From contig JAOAPG010000138.1 in assembly GCA_025462785.1 (NCBI GenBank), forward strand, positions 1-6,136: a stretch of 6,136 bases of DNA, written 5' to 3'. The notes beneath the pieces are model-generated. The model was not told where the DNA came from, made no database searches, and saw nothing but the letters and a program-made list of their open reading frames with translations. Origin of the DNA: Acidobacteriaceae bacterium. Lineage in GTDB: Bacteria; Acidobacteriota; Terriglobia; Terriglobales; Acidobacteriaceae. Positions 6,113 through 6,136 of the stretch are shown here, piece after piece (the stretch's first letter is position 1; each line of letters starts with the position of its first letter). Position numbers and translations under genes: made by a program.

Positions 6113-6136
6113 ATGAAAATTTTGGGCCGAATCGAT
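6113..6136 (+). CDS. Start of a further gene (3' end outside window)
   Basis: Eight codons are visible, reading MKILGRID, after a near-perfect Shine-Dalgarno sequence. The spacing of 86 bases from the membrane glycosyltransferase stop, with no terminator between them, allows co-transcription. Too little is present to name a product. The start codon call rests on the ribosome site and the open frame only. Confidence 0.65.

Overview
The window reads as chromosomal DNA of a moderately GC-rich soil or environmental bacterium. An acidobacterium is the best guess, an inference from three things: the style of the LysR and DoxX proteins, a small secreted-protein family of a type I associate with that phylum, and a palindromic ACCACAGAGGACACAG-type dispersed repeat. 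No rRNA or other marker gene is present to prove it. All supported genes are on the + strand.

Layout. Positions 1-714 hold the 3' part of a LysR-type regulator whose DNA-binding domain lies before the window. Positions 715-1270 are a non-coding gap of about 556 bases with a weak promoter candidate near its end. A DoxX/DoxD-like membrane protein (1271-1777) is followed, in the same frame and directly after its TGA stop, by a family 2 glycosyltransferase of the dolichol-phosphate-mannose-synthase type (about 1793-2500). A damaged two-gene unit follows. Gene A (2626-3201) encodes a small exported protein and is broken by three frameshifts. Gene B (3198-3627) encodes a small single-pass membrane protein and is broken by one. 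After a further gap come a DUF2064/TIGR04282-type transferase (3853-4560) and, two bases later, a multi-pass GT-C-type membrane glycosyltransferase (4563-6026). A new gene with a very strong ribosome binding site begins at 6113 and leaves the window after eight codons.

How the genes may work together (inference). The three sugar enzymes fit one route. The DUF2064 protein has a nucleotidyltransferase-like fold and may act on an activated sugar. The family 2 enzyme would load a sugar onto a polyprenyl phosphate. The membrane GT-C enzyme would use that lipid-linked sugar on the outer face of the membrane. The role of the DoxX-like protein in this is unknown.

Two things stand out. First, four frameshifts, all +1 and each repairable by removing one base from a short homopolymer run, fall within about 570 bases of two adjacent small genes, while all other genes are open. 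Second, a 92-base imperfect palindrome lies inside the membrane glycosyltransferase gene and is translated in frame as a linker between membrane segments.
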